This document shows positions 30,254-33,739 of a stretch of DNA of 33,739 bases, one piece after another. The position numbers and the translations under genes were made by a program. The notes beneath the pieces are model-generated. The model was not told the DNA's origin, did not search any database, and saw nothing but the letters and a program-made list of their open reading frames with translations. This DNA is from an uncultured Clostridia bacterium (GTDB lineage Bacteria > Bacillota > Clostridia > Oscillospirales > Acutalibacteraceae). Position 1 is the stretch's first letter; every line of letters starts with the position of its first letter. The stretch is taken from contig CAMVTS010000023.1 of assembly GCA_947170465.1 (NCBI GenBank), forward strand, positions 1 to 33,739. Reading direction: 5' to 3'.

Positions 30254-31456
30254 ATGGCAACCGTCATGTATATTCCCGAATATCGGCAAAACAGATTCGC
30301 CTTGCGAGCGGTTATCAACTACTGTATGCAGGAATACAAAACCTACGACAGCAAATCCAAGTGCAAATTAGTAAGCGGAATCAACTGCGACGGTACAAAT
30401 GCTTTCCGGGAATTCATGGCAACGAAGAAAATTTACGGCAAAGACAACGGATTCTTCTTCTACCACTACGCGCAATCCTTCTCCCCAAAAGAGAAAATTA
30501 CTCCCGAACAAGCACATGAAATCGCGCTTGAATTTGCTGAAAGGGCGTGGTCAGGACACGAGGTTCTGGTCACAACTCACTGCGACAGGGAGCATATTCA
30601 CAGCCACTTCGTCATCAATTCTGTTGGATTTGAGTTGGGAAAGAAGCTACGTCAGTCGCCGTCCACGCTGAAACAGTTGCGCAAGCTCAGCGACGAAATC
30701 TGCCAAGCTCACGGTTTTTCGGTTCTCCAACCGTACGCTGGCGGCAGTCGTGGAATGTCGTCCGGAGAGTACCGCGCAAGAGAAAAAGGTGAAAGCTGGA
30801 AGCAAAAGCTCGCAGAGGATATCGACAAGGCGATGGAATACAGCGGCAGCAAGGGCGAGTTTATTCGCTCAATGTCGATCCTTGGTTACCAAATGACGTG
30901 GAAGGATACGCGTAAAAATATCACCTTCCACTGTCCAAACGGCAAGAAATGCTGTGACGATAAGCTCCACGATAGCAAATATCTCAAAGAAAATATCGAG
31001 CGTGAACTGCACCAAAGAGAGTTTCCCGGTGGTGAAAATCAGCCAACAGGATGGGAGACTTCGCGTGAGCGTTATGAACAGCATCTCAGAGAACGCGCTC
31101 AATCCAAGGTGGAAACACAGCGAATCGCTGACAGCTATTCCAATGTTGGGAGTGGAATCAGCAGCCTTGCCGGAGCAGTCTCGCACATAGTTGACAACGA
31201 TACCGACGACCCTGACGAGCGCCGCAAGCGTATCGAAGCCGAGGAAAACGGCGAAGCTCTCGGTACGATCATCGGCAAAGGCATCGATTTGATCGCAGGA
31301 GCGGTTCCAAAATCAACAGCAGAAGAAACAACACAGGAGGCGGATTACTCATCGGTCATCGACCGCCAACGTGAAGAAATCCTCCAAGAAGTATTCGAGG
31401 AAGACGATTATGACGAAGAAGATGACGAGGACGAAGGCTTCAATATGAGTATGTAA
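30254..31456 (+). CDS. Relaxase / mobilization nuclease (MobA/VirD2-like)
   Basis: 400-residue conjugative relaxase that nicks oriT and pilots the strand into a recipient. The metal-binding motif is HCDREHIHSHFVIN (109-122), with H109, H114, H116 and H118. The N-terminus MYIPEY carries tyrosines Y6 and Y10, and Y23, Y28 and Y31 follow; the catalytic one is not certain. The C-terminus has a helical basic region and a very acidic tail (EEDDYDEEDDEDEG), seen in related elements. Start ATG 30254 follows the mobC stop by two bases with GGGAG upstream. No type IV secretion genes are in view, so the element is mobilizable rather than self-transmissible, as far as visible. Confidence 0.92.
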   Translation: MATVMYIPEYRQNRFALRAVINYCMQEYKTYDSKSKCKLVSGINCDGTNAFREFMATKKIYGKDNGFFFYHYAQSFSPKEKITPEQAHEIALEFAERAWSGHEVLVTTHCDREHIHSHFVINSVGFELGKKLRQSPSTLKQLRKLSDEICQAHGFSVLQPYAGGSRGMSSGEYRAREKGESWKQKLAEDIDKAMEYSGSKGEFIRSMSILGYQMTWKDTRKNITFHCPNGKKCCDDKLHDSKYLKENIERELHQREFPGGENQPTGWETSRERYEQHLRERAQSKVETQRIADSYSNVGSGISSLAGAVSHIVDNDTDDPDERRKRIEAEENGEALGTIIGKGIDLIAGAVPKSTAEETTQEADYSSVIDRQREEILQEVFEEDDYDEEDDEDEGFNMSM

Positions 31457-31473
31457 AAGAAAGGACACCGACA

Positions 31474-31512
31474 ATGAAAACTACAATTTACACCATCATC
31501 ACACAAGGATAA
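31474..31512 (+). CDS. 12-codon small ORF after the relaxase
   Basis: MKTTIYTIITQG followed by TAA, preceded by AAAGGA at about 9 bases. Its stop overlaps the next ribosome-site-like sequence AAGGAGG (31511-31517). It may be a leader peptide or the start of a decayed gene. Confidence 0.3.
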   Translation: MKTTIYTIITQG

Positions 31513-31551
31513 GGAGGAAAACGGAAAAATAATTTGAATCTGTGATGCCTT

Positions 31552-31794
31552 ATGGCATCGAAAAAGAAAGTTATAAATCAAGAAGATTTTGCCAACAATA
31601 AAACTGAAACCAATCCGAAGGGAGCAAAGACTACGGAAGCAGTTATCAGTAACGATAATCCTATCGGCGACAGGCTATGGCTGGAACATTTTGCGAATGC
31701 ATTGCACAATACTGTATTCAGCGACGATGAGTACAGAAAACTCATGCGTTTGATTGACAGAGAACTGAGCAGGAAATACAAAGGTAAAATCTGA
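31552..31794 (+). CDS. Small uncharacterised protein of the mobilizable element
   Basis: 80-residue protein with a polar basic start (MASKKKVINQEDFANNKTET) and a helical, conserved-looking end (DRLWLEHFANALHNTVFSDD then EYRKLMRLIDRELSRKY). It resembles short proteins placed between relaxase and recombinase genes in gut Firmicutes elements, but I know no function. The ATG has no ribosome site at normal distance; AAGGAGG is 34 bases upstream and an in-frame TGA lies two codons before the ATG, so the 5' end may be damaged. Confidence 0.6.
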   Translation: MASKKKVINQEDFANNKTETNPKGAKTTEAVISNDNPIGDRLWLEHFANALHNTVFSDDEYRKLMRLIDRELSRKYKGKI

Positions 31795-31802
31795 CAGAAC
31801 TG

Positions 31803-31835
31803 GAAACAGCCTCCTAATGCACGGGAGGCTGTTTC
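31803..31835 (+). terminator. Terminator-like hairpin
   Basis: Stem GAAACAGCCTCC/GGAGGCTGTTTC (31803-31814 with 31824-31835), 9-base loop, no proper T-run. It separates the mobilization genes from the recombinase. Confidence 0.6.
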
Positions 31836-31915
31836 AAATTATAATAAATATATCACTATTCTATCTGGACATTACCGCAAAGCTGTGGTAGTGTTTGGAC
31901 AAAGGAGGTCGTACT

Positions 31916-33589
31916 ATGGATATTTTATCCGTCAGAAATCAAATAAAAAGCGAGGGAGTTAACTTCAAAGACCTGCCGTTACGCGTCGCATATTACGCGC
32001 GCGTCAGCACGGATTTTATGGAGCAGCTCAATTCGCTTGAAAATCAGAAGAAATACTTCACCGAATACATTGGTGATATGCCAAACTGGGAGTTTGCAGG
32101 CGGCTACATCGACGAGGGTATCTCGGGCGTGACGACCAAAAAGCGTGAGAAATTCAACGAGATGATTGACGACGCTATGGACGGCAAATTCGATTTGATT
32201 GTTACCAAAGAGGTGTCGAGATTTGCGCGTAATACGCTTGACAGTATTCAGTACACGCGTCAGCTGCTTGCCAACGGCGTAGCGGTCTACTTTCAAAACG
32301 ACAACATCAATACGCTTGACGAGGACTCTGAATTCCGTCTGACAATCATGGCTTCCATGGCGCAGGACGAGTCGAGGAAAATTTCCTCGCGTGTCCGTTG
32401 GGGGCATCACCAGGCAATCAAGAACGGCGTGGTGTTGGGCAACAGCAATATCTTCGGCTACCGCAAGGAAAACAAACGGCTGGTGATTGACGAAAAGCAA
32501 GCTCCGATTGTCAAAGAATTATTCGAGCTTTACGCTACCGGAAAATACAGTATGAAAAATATTGAGAATTACTTTTACAGCAAAGGGATTCGCAATACTA
32601 AAGGCAACAAGCTTGTCCACTCCACAATGGCAAACATCATAAAGAATCCAAAATATATGGGTTACTATGTCGGCAATAAGGTTCAAATTGTTGATATGTT
32701 TACCAAAAAGCAAAAGTTCTTACCCGAAGAAGAATGGGTAGTGTTCAAGGACGAAACCGGAGAAATTGTTCCTCAGATAGTTTCCGAAGATTTGTGGAAA
32801 CGCGCAAATGAAGTCCTGAAGCTTAGGAGCCTTGACGTTATCCAAAAGCAGAACAAAACCAACCACAACAATCTGCTCACCGGCAAGCTGATTTGCGCTC
32901 ACTGCGGCAAGCCCTACTACAGAAAAGATACCGTAAGCAAAAAAGGCACGGCGAATTCAGCATGGCGCTGTTCGGGAAAAATCAAAAACGGCGCGGACAG
33001 CTGCCCATCGATGACGATATACGAGCACGAGATCATCCCTATTCTGCAAGATGTTTTCCAATCAAGTCAGAGCAACATTCAGGAACTGTCAGACTTGATT
33101 ATGCGCCTGTCGGAAGAATTGCTCAAAACCAACGAGGGCGCTAACAGAATTGAAAGCCTCAATAAGGATATCGACATCGAGCAAAGGAAAAAGCAAAAGC
33201 TGCTCAAGCTCAACATCGAAGGACTTTTCCCGGACAGTGAATTCATCCGTATGACCGCTGAATGTGATGAAGAAATCAAGCGCTGTCAAGAGGAAATCGA
33301 AGCCATCACCGCTCAACTGAGCGGCAGAAAGGACATCAACAAGGAGCTTGCGGAAATTCGAGGTATTCTAAACATCGCCGCCGAATGTCTTGACGAGGAC
33401 GAGCTTGACCGCTCCTTTGTGGACAGGTTCATCAAGCAGATACTCGTTTATCCCGAAGAAGGCGGTATGCGGCTTGAAATCGAGCTGAACGCAGGCGACA
33501 AAATCATTAAAACACTCTTGAAAAATATTAGCCGTACAGGACAAACGTCTAAGAAAATGATCGAGTCCTACGAGAACAGCATGAAGTAA
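31916..33589 (+). CDS. Large serine recombinase
   Basis: 557-residue site-specific integrase/excisionase. The resolvase catalytic domain is at about 22-165, with nucleophile S31 in YYARVST, arginines in SRFARNTLD and RLTIMASMAQDESR. The recombinase DNA-binding domain is about 175-300 (GYRKENKRLV, GIRNTKGNKLVHSTMANIIK). A zinc ribbon follows (C327, C330, C352, C363), then a coiled-coil stretch (about 385-475). The start is ATG 31916 with AAAGGAGG at 31900; the in-frame TTG 31895 precedes that site. It is the last gene of the mobilizable element, the usual position next to an attachment site. Intact, so the element could be active if its other parts work. Confidence 0.94.
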   Translation: MDILSVRNQIKSEGVNFKDLPLRVAYYARVSTDFMEQLNSLENQKKYFTEYIGDMPNWEFAGGYIDEGISGVTTKKREKFNEMIDDAMDGKFDLIVTKEVSRFARNTLDSIQYTRQLLANGVAVYFQNDNINTLDEDSEFRLTIMASMAQDESRKISSRVRWGHHQAIKNGVVLGNSNIFGYRKENKRLVIDEKQAPIVKELFELYATGKYSMKNIENYFYSKGIRNTKGNKLVHSTMANIIKNPKYMGYYVGNKVQIVDMFTKKQKFLPEEEWVVFKDETGEIVPQIVSEDLWKRANEVLKLRSLDVIQKQNKTNHNNLLTGKLICAHCGKPYYRKDTVSKKGTANSAWRCSGKIKNGADSCPSMTIYEHEIIPILQDVFQSSQSNIQELSDLIMRLSEELLKTNEGANRIESLNKDIDIEQRKKQKLLKLNIEGLFPDSEFIRMTAECDEEIKRCQEEIEAITAQLSGRKDINKELAEIRGILNIAAECLDEDELDRSFVDRFIKQILVYPEEGGMRLEIELNAGDKIIKTLLKNISRTGQTSKKMIESYENSMK

Positions 33590-33607
33590 TTTCATTTCTG
33601 AAAGCGG

Positions 33608-33652
33608 AACCGGCTGTGTTGGGAGAAGCTCCCGGCGCAGCCGGTTTTGTTT
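33608..33652 (+). terminator. Terminator after the recombinase
   Basis: Outer stem AACCGGCTG/CAGCCGGTT (33608-33616 with 33638-33646) with inner GGGAG/CTCCC, followed by TTGTTT. Confidence 0.85.
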
Positions 33653-33674
33653 ATAGGCGTTTTTATATAATATA

Positions 33675-33703
33675 TTGACAGATTTTAGCGCGTATGTTAA
33701 AAT
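33675..33703 (+). promoter_or_regulatory. Promoter reading out of the window
   Basis: TTGACA (33675-33680), 17 bases, TAAAAT (33698-33703). The gene it serves begins beyond the right edge. Confidence 0.8.
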
Positions 33704-33739
33704 ATAATCACCATATACTCAAAAACATCAACTTGTCAA

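Noticed and set aside
1-33739. tRNA and rRNA genes, including a tRNA attachment site for the island
   Set aside because: I saw no tRNA-like cloverleaf or T-arm consensus and no rRNA sequence in the gaps I read.

Overview
The window looks like a chromosomal segment of a spore-forming, anaerobic, gut-type Clostridia (Oscillospiraceae/Ruminococcaceae-like). The clues are an alpha/beta-type small acid-soluble spore protein, a MecA-type adaptor, a PBP5-type D,D-carboxypeptidase, strong sigma-A promoters (TTGACA-17-TATAAT type), AGGAGG ribosome sites, and mobile genes of the kind common in gut Firmicutes. I cannot name a species.

Region 1 (1-6500), GC-rich core: the tail of an unknown gene, a mecA-like adaptor (-), a GH13 glucosidase (+) behind a clean promoter with an operator-like palindrome, a remnant of a sugar O-acetyltransferase, a D-Ala-D-Ala carboxypeptidase (-), a 740-bp intergenic packed with a MITE-like inverted-repeat element and five successive hairpins, an XRE/zinc-ribbon regulator with a GNAT acetyltransferase, and a spore protein gene whose 3' end has been replaced by an interspersed repeat.

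Region 2 (6392-15650), AT-richer accessory DNA: five same-orientation copies (three long, two degenerate) of a roughly 95-bp repeat punctuate unrelated gene groups: an AAA/DUF4143 ATPase; an HTH + HipA-like kinase + RecQ operon; an SPL-family radical SAM gene (-); and a MNT nucleotidyltransferase with a truncated HEPN partner, a SWIM-finger protein and an unknown protein. The first copy lies in frame in the spore-protein gene, where the composition changes. This repeat-punctuated cassette array is the best candidate in the window for something undescribed.

Region 3 (15650-27160): apparently one long leftward operon of about 11.5 kb, from a promoter at 27132-27159 to a terminator at 15650-15686: AbiEi, AbiEii, HsdM, HsdS, HsdR, a tiny ORF and a 791-residue protein with a possible PD-(D/E)xK motif and a C-terminal SEC-C zinc motif. 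It is a compact defence unit: a type I restriction-modification system plus an AbiE toxin-antitoxin pair plus an uncharacterised protein.

Region 4 (27160-33739): a DUF6076-like gene (-), a probable 172-nt structured RNA element, then a mobilizable element: a RepA-like ATPase split by a frameshift, a candidate oriT, MobC with an ACG start, a relaxase, a small protein and a large serine recombinase. Its ends cannot be fixed from this window. A promoter firing out of the right edge drives a gene outside it.
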